Source: Stella humosa (lineage in GTDB: Bacteria; Pseudomonadota; Alphaproteobacteria; ATCC43930; Allostellaceae). From it: a stretch of DNA of 64,000 bases. Below, one piece after another: positions 1 through 9,877 of the stretch. The notes beneath the pieces were generated by a model. The model searched no databases and had not been told where the DNA came from. It saw only the letters and a program-made list of their open reading frames with translations. A program made the translations under genes and the position numbers. The DNA lies in NCBI RefSeq assembly GCF_006738645.1, contig NZ_AP019700.1, forward strand, positions 694,001 to 758,000, written 5' to 3'. Position 1 is the stretch's first letter; every line of letters starts with the position of its first letter.

Positions 1-390
1 CGCCAGGGTCAGCGTGCTGTAGCCCAGCGGAATCTCGACAATCGCCGGGACGCCGCTGCGCTGGCACTGCTCGAACTCCGTGATCCGCATGCGGCGGGAC
101 ATGGCCAGCACGCTGGCGCTGTCGGCCGCGGCAGACCGGCAGAACTCCGCCAGTCCACGCTCGCTGCCCTTCAGGTCCATCTTCGGCGGCGCTACCACCC
201 CGCCTTCGGTGAGCTTGGTGAAGACGGCTTGCAGATAGGGGCTGACGAAGGTGGAGCCCACCACCTTGATCGGCTCGTTGGCCAGGGCGGGGGTGGCCGG
301 CATCGCCAGACCCACGGCCACGCAGGCGGCAGCGATCGCCACTCCCAGGCGGCGCACCGGAAGCGCCCATCGACCAATCCGACGACCCAT
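1..390 (-). CDS. PstS-like substrate-binding protein (N-terminal part, cut by window edge)
   Basis: This is the first 130 codons of a periplasmic binding protein that runs off the left edge. The ATG at 390 opens a typical signal peptide: a Arg-rich n-region, a hydrophobic Ala/Val/Leu stretch and an AxA-type cleavage site after about residue 37. The mature part begins with a VVGSTF-type motif and later has the SRRM and EIPLGYSTLTLA segments, which resemble phosphate ABC transporter PstS proteins. In that family the protein binds phosphate for the PstCAB importer. The C-terminal lobe and any pst genes are outside the window, so the substrate is an inference. Confidence 0.7.
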   Translation of the reverse strand, partial: MGRRIGRWALPVRRLGVAIAAACVAVGLAMPATPALANEPIKVVGSTFVSPYLQAVFTKLTEGGVVAPPKMDLKGSERGLAEFCRSAAADSASVLAMSRRMRITEFEQCQRSGVPAIVEIPLGYSTLTLA

Positions 391-489
391 CCCAGTGCCC
401 CCTGCTGCAACCGTTCGCCACAGGATAGCACTAATCACATGGCCAATCGCCATCGCCGATGGGTCCAGATCGAATATTATGTGCGCCGG

Positions 490-1179
490 TTATGTGCCCA
501 GCATCGCCGCTTGCAGCCGTTGCGGGTCCTGTGCGAGGTCGGCTCCGGTCGTCTCCAGCACGATCCGGCCCACGCGCATGACGCAGCAGCGATGGGCGAT
601 CGACAGGACCGCGGCGTTCTGCTCGGCGACCAGGATCGCCGTGCCCGAGGCCGCCACCCAGGTCAGCCGTTCCATCAGGTCGAAGATGACGGCGGGCGCC
701 AGACCCAGCGTCGGCTCGTCCAGGACCAGCAGGCGCGGCAGGTTCATCAGCGCGCGGCCGATCGCCAGCATCTGCTGCTGCCCGCCCGATAGCTGCCAGG
801 CCAGGGTCCGGTCCCGGGGCGCCAGTTGCGGGAACAACTCGTAGACCGCGGCCACGCGCTCGCGCCGGACCTTGGCGCCGGCGCGGCAGACCGCCAGCAG
901 GTTGTCGCCGACCGTCATGCCGGGGAAGACGCGGCGGCCCTCGGGCGACAGGCCGATGCCGAGCTTGGCCCGCTGCTCGGCCGGCAGGGTGTGGATCAAC
1001 GTGCCGGCCAGCGCCACGCTGCCGCCGGCGGCCGGCAGCAGCCCGGCCACCGCCTGGATCAGGCTGGACTTGCCCGCACCGTTGACGCCGAGCAGCGCCG
1101 TGACGGTGCCGGCCTCGACCGTCATGTCGATGGTGTCGACGACCTTGCCGCCACCGCGCACGACGGTCAGCCCGTTCAA
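490..1179 (-). CDS. livF: Branched-chain amino acid-type ABC transporter ATPase, LivF
   Basis: This is the second ATPase of a HAAT-family importer. Visible motifs are Walker A GVNGAGKSS (residues 31-39), signature LSGGQQQ, Walker B LLVLDEPT and the LivF-typical LGLAP and VAEQN segments. At 229 residues it is normal length. The only in-frame start is TTG at 1179. An ATG at 1262 overlaps the livG stop (ATGA), as expected for translational coupling, but its frame stops at 1176 after 28 codons. Reading through in the livF frame would give a Pro-rich leader, so either TTG is the true start or one base is gained or lost in the C-rich stretch near 1190-1200. It is last in the liv operon. Confidence 0.9.
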   Translation of the reverse strand: MNGLTVVRGGGKVVDTIDMTVEAGTVTALLGVNGAGKSSLIQAVAGLLPAAGGSVALAGTLIHTLPAEQRAKLGIGLSPEGRRVFPGMTVGDNLLAVCRAGAKVRRERVAAVYELFPQLAPRDRTLAWQLSGGQQQMLAIGRALMNLPRLLVLDEPTLGLAPAVIFDLMERLTWVAASGTAILVAEQNAAVLSIAHRCCVMRVGRIVLETTGADLAQDPQRLQAAMLGT

Positions 1180-1258
1180 CGCCAGCAGCGGGGGCGGCGG
1201 TGCCGGCTGGGGGCCGGCGTGGTCGGCGGTGCCGGCGGGGCTGCCTGGTCGATATCGG

Positions 1259-3058
1259 TCATCGGCCGGCCTCCTGCGGCTGGGCGCTGCGGCCGATATA
1301 GGCGGCGATCACGGCCGGGTCGCGGCGGATCTGGTCGGGCGTGCCGATGGAGACCAGCCGGCCCTGGTCGAGGCAGGCGACGCGGTCGGCCAACCCCAGC
1401 AGGAAGCCCAGATTGTGGTCGACGATGACCATGGCCAGCCCGCGGGTCTTGAACACGCGCAGGCGCTCGGCCAGGTAGGCCTGCTCCGGCTCCGACAGGC
1501 CGGCCGCCGGCTCGTCGAGCAGGATCAGCTCGGGGTTGCGGGCCAGCGCGCGCGCCAGTTCCAGCCGGCGCTGCGCGCCGGGCGGCAGCGACCCCGCCGG
1601 CCGCAGCGCGTCGCCGCCCAGGCCCAGCGCATCCAGGATGGCGACGGCTTCTGCCCGGGCGCGGCGCAGGCGGCCTTCGGCGCCGATCGCCAGCAGCGTG
1701 CCGAGCAGCCCGCCCGGCAGGTCGCCGATGCGGGCGACGGCGACATTGTCCAGCACCGTCAGTTGCGGATGCAGGTGGACCGTCTGGAAGGTGCGGGCGA
1801 CGCCGCGCTGGGCCAGCCGCGTCGCCGAGCGGCCCGTCATGTCCTCGCCCGACACGATCACCCGGCCTTCGTCGGCCGGCGTCAGCCCGGTCACCACGTC
1901 GACCAGCGTCGACTTGCCGGACCCGTTCGGGCCGATCAGGCCGAAGATCTCGCCCCGGCCGACCTTCAAGGTCACGCTTTCCATGGCGACGACGCCGCCG
2001 AAATTCTTCGACACCCGCTCCAGCCCGAGCACAGGGCGGGTGGTGGCCAGCAGCGAGCGGCCGGGCGCGCGCAGTGTCGGCAGCTTCTGCGTGAAGCGGG
2101 GCCGGCCGAACCAGCGGGCGCGCAACGCCTCCAGCCCGCCGACGATGCCTTCGGGGAAGAACAGGATCGCCAGCAGCAGCAGGGCGCCGAAGGCCAGCAG
2201 GCGATAGCCTTCCAGCACCTGGAACAGCTCGGGCGCCAGCACGACGAGGAAGGCGCCGATGATGGCGCCGGACGTGCGGGCGACGCCACCGACGACGCAG
2301 ATGACGAGGCAGCGCACCATGATGTCGAAGTCCAGCACCTCGGGCGAGACGACCCCGATGGTGTGGACCTGGAGCGCGCCCGCCAGCCCGGCCAGCCCGG
2401 CGCTGGCCAGGAAGGCCCAGAAGCGCAGGCGCTCGCTGCGCACGCCGGCCGCCACGGCGGCGTAGGGGTCGGTGCGCAGGACGTTGAAGGCCAGCCCGAT
2501 CAGGCTGCGTCGGATCTGGTAGAGGGCAAGCCCGGCCAGTGCCGCGATGCACCAGACCGCGACCATGGCCGACCAGCCCTCGAGCTGGGCACCGGCGAAG
2601 GACAGCGGGCGGATGCCGGCCAGGCCGTTCGACCCGCCGGTCAGGTCGATCCAGCCGATCGCCAGCACCAGCAGCACCTGGGCGATGCCCAGCGTCGCCA
2701 GGGCGAAATAGTGGGTCGACAGGCGCAGCACCGGCACCGCCACGACGGTCGCCAGGGCCAGCGCCACCAGGACGGCGGCCGGCAGGGTGAAGCTGCCGGT
2801 CCAGTCCCATTGCAGGGTCGCAAGCGCCGCCACATAGGCGCCGACGCCGAAGAAGGCGCCCTGGGCCAGGGAGAAGGCGCCGGCCAGGCCGAAGACGAAC
2901 TGATAGCCGATGCCCAGCAGGGCATAGATCGCGACCTGGGTCAGCAGCCGGATCGCGTAGGGGCCCTCCAGCGGCAGCATGAAGGCGACGAGCGCGCCCG
3001 CCGCGAAGATGAGCGGCAGGCGGATGCCGCCGGCGAACCAGAGGATGGCGCGGGTCAT
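1259..3058 (-). CDS. LivM-LivG fusion: branched-chain amino acid ABC permease and ATPase in one protein
   Basis: A continuous 599-residue frame joins two normally separate subunits. Residues 1 to about 315 form a LivM-type membrane permease with multiple hydrophobic helices and the LivM-typical GLAGAFSLAQGAFFGVGAY segment. From about 345 a LivG ATPase follows, with Walker A GPNGSGKST, a Q-loop GVARTFQ, Walker B LILLDEPAAGL and IVDHN switch region. The ABC signature is degenerate (LPPGAQ in place of LSGGQ), which is common in LivG. The ATG at 3058 overlaps the livH stop by ATGA, so translation is probably coupled. Such permease-ATPase fusions are known in some HAAT systems and enforce a fixed ratio of subunits. 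Confidence 0.9.
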   Translation of the reverse strand: MTRAILWFAGGIRLPLIFAAGALVAFMLPLEGPYAIRLLTQVAIYALLGIGYQFVFGLAGAFSLAQGAFFGVGAYVAALATLQWDWTGSFTLPAAVLVALALATVVAVPVLRLSTHYFALATLGIAQVLLVLAIGWIDLTGGSNGLAGIRPLSFAGAQLEGWSAMVAVWCIAALAGLALYQIRRSLIGLAFNVLRTDPYAAVAAGVRSERLRFWAFLASAGLAGLAGALQVHTIGVVSPEVLDFDIMVRCLVICVVGGVARTSGAIIGAFLVVLAPELFQVLEGYRLLAFGALLLLAILFFPEGIVGGLEALRARWFGRPRFTQKLPTLRAPGRSLLATTRPVLGLERVSKNFGGVVAMESVTLKVGRGEIFGLIGPNGSGKSTLVDVVTGLTPADEGRVIVSGEDMTGRSATRLAQRGVARTFQTVHLHPQLTVLDNVAVARIGDLPGGLLGTLLAIGAEGRLRRARAEAVAILDALGLGGDALRPAGSLPPGAQRRLELARALARNPELILLDEPAAGLSEPEQAYLAERLRVFKTRGLAMVIVDHNLGFLLGLADRVACLDQGRLVSIGTPDQIRRDPAVIAAYIGRSAQPQEAGR

Positions 3059-3930
3059 GCGCGGCGCCCCGTGGCTTCGCCCAGGATGCCGGTCGGTCGC
3101 AGCAGCAGGACGGCCAGCAACGCCACATAGAGCAGGGCGTCGGCGGCGAGGTGGCTGGTGGCGGCGGCCACGAAGGATTCGAACAGCGCGATCAGCAGGG
3201 CACCCAGCACGGCCCCCCAGATCCGGCCCCAGCCGCCGATGACGACGGCGATATAGGCCTTCAGCATGAAGTTGGCGCCGTCGGCGGGGGTGACGAAGAA
3301 CTGGTTGGCGACGAGCAGCCCGGCCGCGCCCGCCAGCGCGCCCGCCAGCGCGAAGCTCAGCAGGATCAGCGGGATGACGGGGATGCCGAGCGCCCGGGCG
3401 ATCTCCGGGTCCTGGGCCGTCGCGCGCAGGCGCCGGCCAAGCTGGGTGCGCTCCAGCAGCAGATGGAGGAGGCCGATCAGGACGGCCGCCGTGGCGATCA
3501 TCGCCAGCGCCTGCCAGCCGATGCTGGCCTCGCCCAGGCGGGCCTGGCCGGCCGCGACCAGCGGCGAGGCGGTGGCGGGCTCCGGCCCCGACAGGGCCAG
3601 GATCATGTTCTGGACGATGATGCCGAACGCGATGGTCGAGATGAAGACCGCGGTCGGCGGCCGCCGCCGCAGCGGCAGGAATGCGACCAGCGACAGCGCC
3701 AGCCCGATCAGGCCGGTGCCCAGCATGACCGCCGGCAGCAGGACCACCCCCGGAAGCTGGGTCATCGGCGACAGGGCGACGGCCAGGAAACCGCCGGCCA
3801 CCACCAGTTCGCCCTGGGCGAAGTTGACGGCGTTGGTCGCGTTGAGGACGAGCACGAAGCCCAGCGCCACCAGCGCGTAGGTGGAGCCGAGCGAGAGCGC
3901 CGACAGCAGTAGCTGCAGCAGGTCCGTCAT
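3055..3930 (-). CDS. livH: Branched-chain amino acid-type ABC permease, LivH
   Basis: This 291-residue integral membrane protein has about eight hydrophobic segments and the LivH hallmarks SLGSTYALVALGFVLV near the N-terminus and NFAQGE after it. It forms the translocation pore with the LivM part of the downstream fusion. It starts at ATG 3930, 52 bases after the binding-protein stop, and its stop overlaps the next start. Gene order (binding protein, H, M-G, F) supports one operon. Confidence 0.9.
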   Translation of the reverse strand: MTDLLQLLLSALSLGSTYALVALGFVLVLNATNAVNFAQGELVVAGGFLAVALSPMTQLPGVVLLPAVMLGTGLIGLALSLVAFLPLRRRPPTAVFISTIAFGIIVQNMILALSGPEPATASPLVAAGQARLGEASIGWQALAMIATAAVLIGLLHLLLERTQLGRRLRATAQDPEIARALGIPVIPLILLSFALAGALAGAAGLLVANQFFVTPADGANFMLKAYIAVVIGGWGRIWGAVLGALLIALFESFVAAATSHLAADALLYVALLAVLLLRPTGILGEATGRRA

Positions 3931-3982
3931 GGGCGGGGCCGGGCCATGAATCGGCTCTCCGCAAGGGTCTTTGCCGGCATGC

Positions 3983-5122
3983 TTACCCGTTCTTCAAGAC
4001 ATCGACATAGCGCCGGGTGATTCGCGGCACGCGATCCTTCCCGTCGTAGCAGAGGATGACGGCATCGTGCGCCATGTTTCCGCGACCGTCGGAGCGATAG
4101 GCCATGGCCAGGCCCTCGTGGCGGCCGGTCGCCAGCCGCTGGCGTATCGCCTCGCCACCCTGGGCGCCGGCCAGCACCGCCCGCAGCACCATCGACACGC
4201 CGTCATACTGGGCGAGCGCGAAGGCGTCGGGCTCGCTCTGGAAGCGGGCGCGATAGTCCGCCACCCATTGCTCCATGGCCGGGCTGCCGCCCGAGATCGG
4301 CGACGACCCGCTCTCGGCGCAGACGCCGGCCAGCTCGGCCGGCTCCAGCAGGGCCGCCGTCGCCGGCTGGTGCATCGCCGAGCCGGCGACGACCGGCAGG
4401 CCGAGGCCGAGGGCGGCCGCCTGGCGGATGATGCGGGCGGTCGATTCCGCGTGGAGCTGGAGGACCAGGACATCGGGCCGGGCGGCGCGCAGGCGGGTGA
4501 CGACGGGCGCCATGTCCTTCACCGCCGGCGACAGCCCGTCCTCGAAGACGATGGCGGCACCCAGCCGCTCGAACTCGGCCGCCAGGTGGCGGCGGCCGCT
4601 CTGGCCATAGGCGGTTGTCTGGTAGACGAGCGCCACGCGGCGCCGGCCCAGCTCCTCGACGGCGTAGCGGGCCTGGGCCGTCTTCACCACGGCGTCGCCC
4701 GGGAAGAAGCGGAAGACCCAGGCATTGTCGCGCTCGGTGATCTCTGCCGTGCCGGAGATGGTGACCAGCGGCACCCCTGCCTCGGCCGCGGCCGGCAACA
4801 GGGCCAGCATCTGCGTGCCCAGCATCGGCGCCACCATGGCCGTCAAGGGCGCCAGCCGCAGCGAGCGGGCGAACGCGTTTACCGCCGCCTCGGGCGAGGT
4901 CGCGGTGTCGACCGTCTCGGTGCGGATGGTGACCTGGGGGTGGTGGGCAAAGGCCAGCAGCGCCCCGTTGCGCTGGCTTGCCCCTTCGAGCGCCAGGAAG
5001 CCGGTCAGTGGCGCCAGGACGGGGATGGTGGCGGTCGCCTGGGCGCGCGCATTCCCCAGCCCCGCCGATGCCAGGAATGGCAGGGTGGCCGCAACTAGCT
5101 GCAGGCGATGGAACCAGCGCAT
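3983..5122 (-). CDS. Branched-chain amino acid-type ABC transporter substrate-binding protein
   Basis: This 379-residue periplasmic binding protein is of the Leu/Ile/Val (Peripla_BP_6) type. I chose ATG 5122 because it is followed by a signal peptide (MRWFHRL, hydrophobic core, cleavage after ARAQA). A longer in-frame start at 5293 would add about 57 hydrophilic residues with no signal-peptide character. Mature features include PVLAPLTG, PMLGTQMLALLP and a VPLVTISGTAEIT segment typical of the family. It should capture the ligand for LivH/LivMG/LivF encoded downstream. The family also transports amides, urea and aromatic acids, so the ligand is not certain. Confidence 0.88.
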   Translation of the reverse strand: MRWFHRLQLVAATLPFLASAGLGNARAQATATIPVLAPLTGFLALEGASQRNGALLAFAHHPQVTIRTETVDTATSPEAAVNAFARSLRLAPLTAMVAPMLGTQMLALLPAAAEAGVPLVTISGTAEITERDNAWVFRFFPGDAVVKTAQARYAVEELGRRRVALVYQTTAYGQSGRRHLAAEFERLGAAIVFEDGLSPAVKDMAPVVTRLRAARPDVLVLQLHAESTARIIRQAAALGLGLPVVAGSAMHQPATAALLEPAELAGVCAESGSSPISGGSPAMEQWVADYRARFQSEPDAFALAQYDGVSMVLRAVLAGAQGGEAIRQRLATGRHEGLAMAYRSDGRGNMAHDAVILCYDGKDRVPRITRRYVDVLKNG

Positions 5123-5441
5123 CTCGGACTTCGGGGCGGGCGGGAGATTGGTGGCCGGAAGATCGGGCGGGCGGGAGAGTGGGCATCGGGTGCGGCCAGT
5201 GTCAACCCGCGCGGGGAGGTGGCCCGCGACATCTGCATCGGATGTGATGGCCGTCACTGCGCGCGAATCCCGAAAGCGTAATATTCGCGTCATACCCCGC
5301 CCCCAGCGGGATCGTGGCCCAGGTTCCCCGACCGGGCCACACCGACCTCCGTCACCCTCCTCCCCAGACGGAGTCCTCGCCCCGCGGAGCCGCTCCCCCC
5401 GGCCCCCGCGGGGCGAACAAACTTCCCTAGTGCCACTCCAC
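5123..5441. other. Intergenic region upstream of the liv operon
   Basis: About 320 bases separate the acyl-CoA dehydrogenase stop from the liv binding-protein start, both on the minus strand. On the minus strand there is an exact TTGACA at 5205-5200 that could be a -35 element for liv, but no convincing -10 lies 16-18 bases downstream. An inverted repeat, CCCCGCGG at 5380-5387 and its complement at 5406-5413, lies just after the dehydrogenase stop. It could be a transcript-end hairpin but lacks a U-tract. No coding potential beyond shadow frames was seen. Confidence 0.4.
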
Positions 5442-7217
5442 CTATAGCCAGTCGACCGCGAAATCCGTCACGGCCGCGCCGCCGGTGGTCAGCGTCGCCA
5501 GACGCGCGGCCGCGGTCGGCATCTCGTGGGTGGCATAGAAGCGCGCGGTGGCGATCTTGGCCTGGTGGAAGGCCGGGTCCTCGCCCGCGGCCAGCGCGGT
5601 CGCTGCCGCACCGGCGGCCTTGGCCATCAGCCAGCCACCCGCCACCGTACCCAGTATCTGCAGGTAGGGGACGGCCCCGGCGGCGGCCAGACGCGGCTCG
5701 CTGCGGTGATGGGCCACCATCCAGGCGGTCGCCGTCTCCAGCGTGTCGATGCCGGCCCGGACCGGGGCGGCGATGTCGTCCTGGGTGCTGGAGTCCAGGT
5801 CGGCGCGCATGCGGTTGATCAGCGTGCCGGCGGCCGCCCCGCCGTCGCGGCCCAGCTTGCGGAACAGCAGGTCGTTGGCCTGGATGCCGTTGGTGCCCTC
5901 GTAGATGGGGGCGATGCGGGCGTCGCGCAGATGCTGGGCGGCCCCCGTCTCCTCGACGAAGCCGACGCCGCCATGCACCTGGACGCCGGTCGACGCCACC
6001 TCGACGCCGAGGTCGGTCGACCAGGCCTTCACGACCGGGATCATCAGGTCGACGAAGGCCTGCTGGCGGGCGCGCTCGGCCGGGTCGGGGTGGCGCAAGC
6101 CATGGTCCAGGGCGGCGGCCACGGTGTAGGCCAGCGCCCGGCTCGCCTCGGTCCGCGCCCGCATGGACAGCAGCATGCGGCGCACGTCGGGGTGGCGGGC
6201 AATGGCGACGGGCGTCGGGTCGGACGCGCCGATCTCGCGGCTCTGCACCCGGGCAAGCGCATAGTCGCGCGCCTGCTGGTAGGCGCGCTCGGCGATCGCC
6301 ACCCCCTCCAGCCCGACCGACAGGCGGGCGTTGTTCATCATCGTGAACATGTATTCGAGCCCGCGATTCTCCTCGCCGACGCGGAAACCGACGGCACCCC
6401 CATCGGCATCGCCAAAGGACAGGACGCAGGTCGGGCTGGCATGGATGCCCAGCTTGTGCTCCAGCGAGACGGTGCGCACGTCGTTGGCCGGGCCCGGCCG
6501 GCCATCGGCGTCCAGCAGGTAGCGCGGCACGATGAACAGCGAGATCCCGCGCGAGCCGGCGGGCGCGTCGGGCGTGCGCGCCAGCACCATGTGGATGATG
6601 TTCTGGGCGAGGTCGTGGTCGCCCCAGGTGATGAAGATCTTCTGCCCGGCGATGCGATAGGTGCCGTCGGCCTGCGGCACCGCGCGGCTGCGGATCAGGC
6701 CCAGGTCCGATCCAGCATGGGGCTCGGTCAGGTTCATGGTGCCGGTCCAGGTGCCGGCGATCATGTCGGGCAGGTAGGCCGCCTTCTGCTCGGGCGAGGC
6801 ATGGTGCGACAGCAGCTCGATGGCGCCCTGGGTCAGCAGGGGGCACAGCGAGAAGGCCATGTTGGCCGATGCCCACATCTCGCCGACCGCGGTGCCGACC
6901 AGCCAGGGCAGGCCCTGGCCGCCATGCTCGGGGTCGAAGGGCAGGCTGTTCCAGCCGGCCTCGACGAAGGTCTGGTAGGCGTCGCGGAAGCCCTTGGGCG
7001 TGCGCACCACGCCGTTTTCCAGCCGCGATCCCTCCTGGTCGCCCGAGCGGTTCAGGGGCGCCAGCACGCCGCCGGCAAACCGCGCCGCCTCGTCCAGGAT
7101 CTGGTCCACCAGGTCGGGTTCTGCCCCTTCGGCGCCCGGCAGCAGCGCCACCTGGTCGAGCCCCGCGATGTGCCGCAGGACGAAGCGCATGTCGGCGACG
7201 GGCGCGGTGTAGTTCAT
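5442..7217 (-). CDS. Acyl-CoA dehydrogenase, DmdC-like long form
   Basis: This 591-residue flavoenzyme catalyses alpha,beta-dehydrogenation of an acyl-CoA using FAD. It has the acyl-CoA dehydrogenase signatures TGTMNLTEPHAGSDLG (middle domain), QKIFITWGDHDLA and the C-terminal QVHGGVGFVEETGAAQHLRDARIAPIYEGTNGIQ region. Its length (classical enzymes are about 380 residues) and extra C-terminal helical domain match the DmdC/FadE5-type branch. Related proteins act on 3-methylmercaptopropionyl-CoA or medium/long acyl-CoAs; the substrate cannot be told here. The start ATG 7217 follows the upstream FAD-linked oxidase stop by 14 bases, so the two are likely co-transcribed. Confidence 0.9.
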   Translation of the reverse strand: MNYTAPVADMRFVLRHIAGLDQVALLPGAEGAEPDLVDQILDEAARFAGGVLAPLNRSGDQEGSRLENGVVRTPKGFRDAYQTFVEAGWNSLPFDPEHGGQGLPWLVGTAVGEMWASANMAFSLCPLLTQGAIELLSHHASPEQKAAYLPDMIAGTWTGTMNLTEPHAGSDLGLIRSRAVPQADGTYRIAGQKIFITWGDHDLAQNIIHMVLARTPDAPAGSRGISLFIVPRYLLDADGRPGPANDVRTVSLEHKLGIHASPTCVLSFGDADGGAVGFRVGEENRGLEYMFTMMNNARLSVGLEGVAIAERAYQQARDYALARVQSREIGASDPTPVAIARHPDVRRMLLSMRARTEASRALAYTVAAALDHGLRHPDPAERARQQAFVDLMIPVVKAWSTDLGVEVASTGVQVHGGVGFVEETGAAQHLRDARIAPIYEGTNGIQANDLLFRKLGRDGGAAAGTLINRMRADLDSSTQDDIAAPVRAGIDTLETATAWMVAHHRSEPRLAAAGAVPYLQILGTVAGGWLMAKAAGAAATALAAGEDPAFHQAKIATARFYATHEMPTAAARLATLTTGGAAVTDFAVDWL

Positions 7218-7231
7218 CGGCCAGGCTCCCT

Positions 7232-8662
<1,431 letters not shown>

Positions 8663-8711
8663 CAAGGCTCTCCAGGCATTGGCCCGCGGCAATCTAGTGG
8701 AAAGGGCCGAT

Positions 8712-9728
8712 CTAGTCGAACGTGGCAGGTACGTCGTCGCGCGGGGCCGCGGCGCGGCGCAGCCGGTCGTTGATGGCCTCGCCCAGGCCGGTCTCGGGGA
8801 TCGGCTGCACGGCAATCGCGCGAAGGTCGGGGCGGTCGAGCGCGCGCAGGTGGGCGAAAAGGTTGGCCGCGGCCTCCGCCAGGTCGCCCGACCGGCTGAG
8901 TTGCAGGGTGACGGCGGCACCCGTGGGCACCTCGGGGCCGAAGGCGAGCAGCGCCTCGTCGGCGGCGACCGCGGTCGCGTTCAGTCGCACCGGCCGGCCG
9001 GGGGCATAGTGGCTGGCAAGCTGCCCCGGGGCGGTCGGCCGCGTCGGGTCGCCATGGACAGCCGTGCCCAGGTGGCATCCCAGTGCCGCTTCCAGCAGCG
9101 TCCGCGCCAGCCCGCCCGGTCGCAGCAGGGTGGGTGCTTCGCCCGACAGGTCCAGCACGGTCGATTCGACGCCGACGCGACAGTCGCCGCCGTCGAGGAT
9201 CATGGCGACGGCCTGGCCCAGCCCATCGGCGACGTGGCGGGCGGTGGTCGGGCTGACGCCGCCGGACGGGTTGGCGCTGGGGCCGGCGACGGGGCGCCCG
9301 GCCGCCTCCAGCAGCGCCAGCGCCACCGGATGGGCCGGGATGCGCACGGCCACCGTGTCGAGGCCGGCAGTCGCCAGCAGCGACACCGCGCCCTCGGGCC
9401 GGCGCGGCAGCACCAGGGTCAGCGGCCCGGGCCAGAAGCGCTTCGCCACCGCCTCGGCCCGGGCATCCAGTCGCGCGATGCGGCGGGCGGCGGCCAGGTC
9501 GTGGACATGGGCGATCAGCGGGTTGAAGCGCGGCCGGCCCTTGGCCTGGAAGATGCGGGCGACGGCGGCGTCGCTGGAGGCGTCCCCGCCCAGGCCATAG
9601 ACGGTCTCGGTCGGGAAGGCGACGAGGCGGCCCTCGGCCAGCAGGCGTGCGCCCTCGGCGATCGTGGCGGGATCGGGCCGCTGGATGATGGCGGGGCTCG
9701 GATGGTCGCGGGCGGGCATGGCTGGCAT
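8712..9728 (-). CDS. L-threonylcarbamoyladenylate synthase (Sua5 type)
   Basis: The protein makes threonylcarbamoyl-AMP from threonine, bicarbonate and ATP, the first step of the t6A37 tRNA modification. Residues about 20-210 form the YrdC/TsaC domain, with FPTETVYGLGGDA, KGRPRFNPLI, WPGPLTLVL and PSANPSGG motifs. A C-terminal Sua5 domain of about 120 residues, beginning near the PGQLASHYAPGRP linker, makes this the long Sua5 form (338 residues). ATG 9728 gives MPAMPA; a second ATG lies three codons on. It is divergent from the membrane protein at 9878. Confidence 0.92.
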   Translation of the reverse strand: MPAMPARDHPSPAIIQRPDPATIAEGARLLAEGRLVAFPTETVYGLGGDASSDAAVARIFQAKGRPRFNPLIAHVHDLAAARRIARLDARAEAVAKRFWPGPLTLVLPRRPEGAVSLLATAGLDTVAVRIPAHPVALALLEAAGRPVAGPSANPSGGVSPTTARHVADGLGQAVAMILDGGDCRVGVESTVLDLSGEAPTLLRPGGLARTLLEAALGCHLGTAVHGDPTRPTAPGQLASHYAPGRPVRLNATAVAADEALLAFGPEVPTGAAVTLQLSRSGDLAEAAANLFAHLRALDRPDLRAIAVQPIPETGLGEAINDRLRRAAAPRDDVPATFD

Positions 9729-9877
9729 GGTTTGGCCGCTCTCGGCCGCCGCCGCAAGGGCGGTTGACCGAATCGCGGGCCTGCGGCACTGCTGCCGGGC
9801 CAGGGCGGCCGAGGCGTGGGGTGGGTCTCGATCGGCGCGGTCCCGCCGCACATTCCCCGGGCCCAGGAGCATCCGAC

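Noticed and set aside
872-3130. A 752-codon plus-strand frame across livF and livMG
   Set aside because: Low-complexity Arg/Gln-rich translation with no family match; antisense to intact transporter genes.
1259-3964. LivM-LivG frame extended to 901 codons through livH
   Set aside because: The extension is antisense-free but out of frame with livH and has Ala/Arg-rich nonsense; ATG 3058 overlapping the livH stop is a natural start.
5380-5413. Rho-independent terminator after the acyl-CoA dehydrogenase gene
   Set aside because: The 8-bp inverted repeat has an 18-base G-rich loop and no U-tract, so I list it only as a weak hairpin in the intergenic entry.
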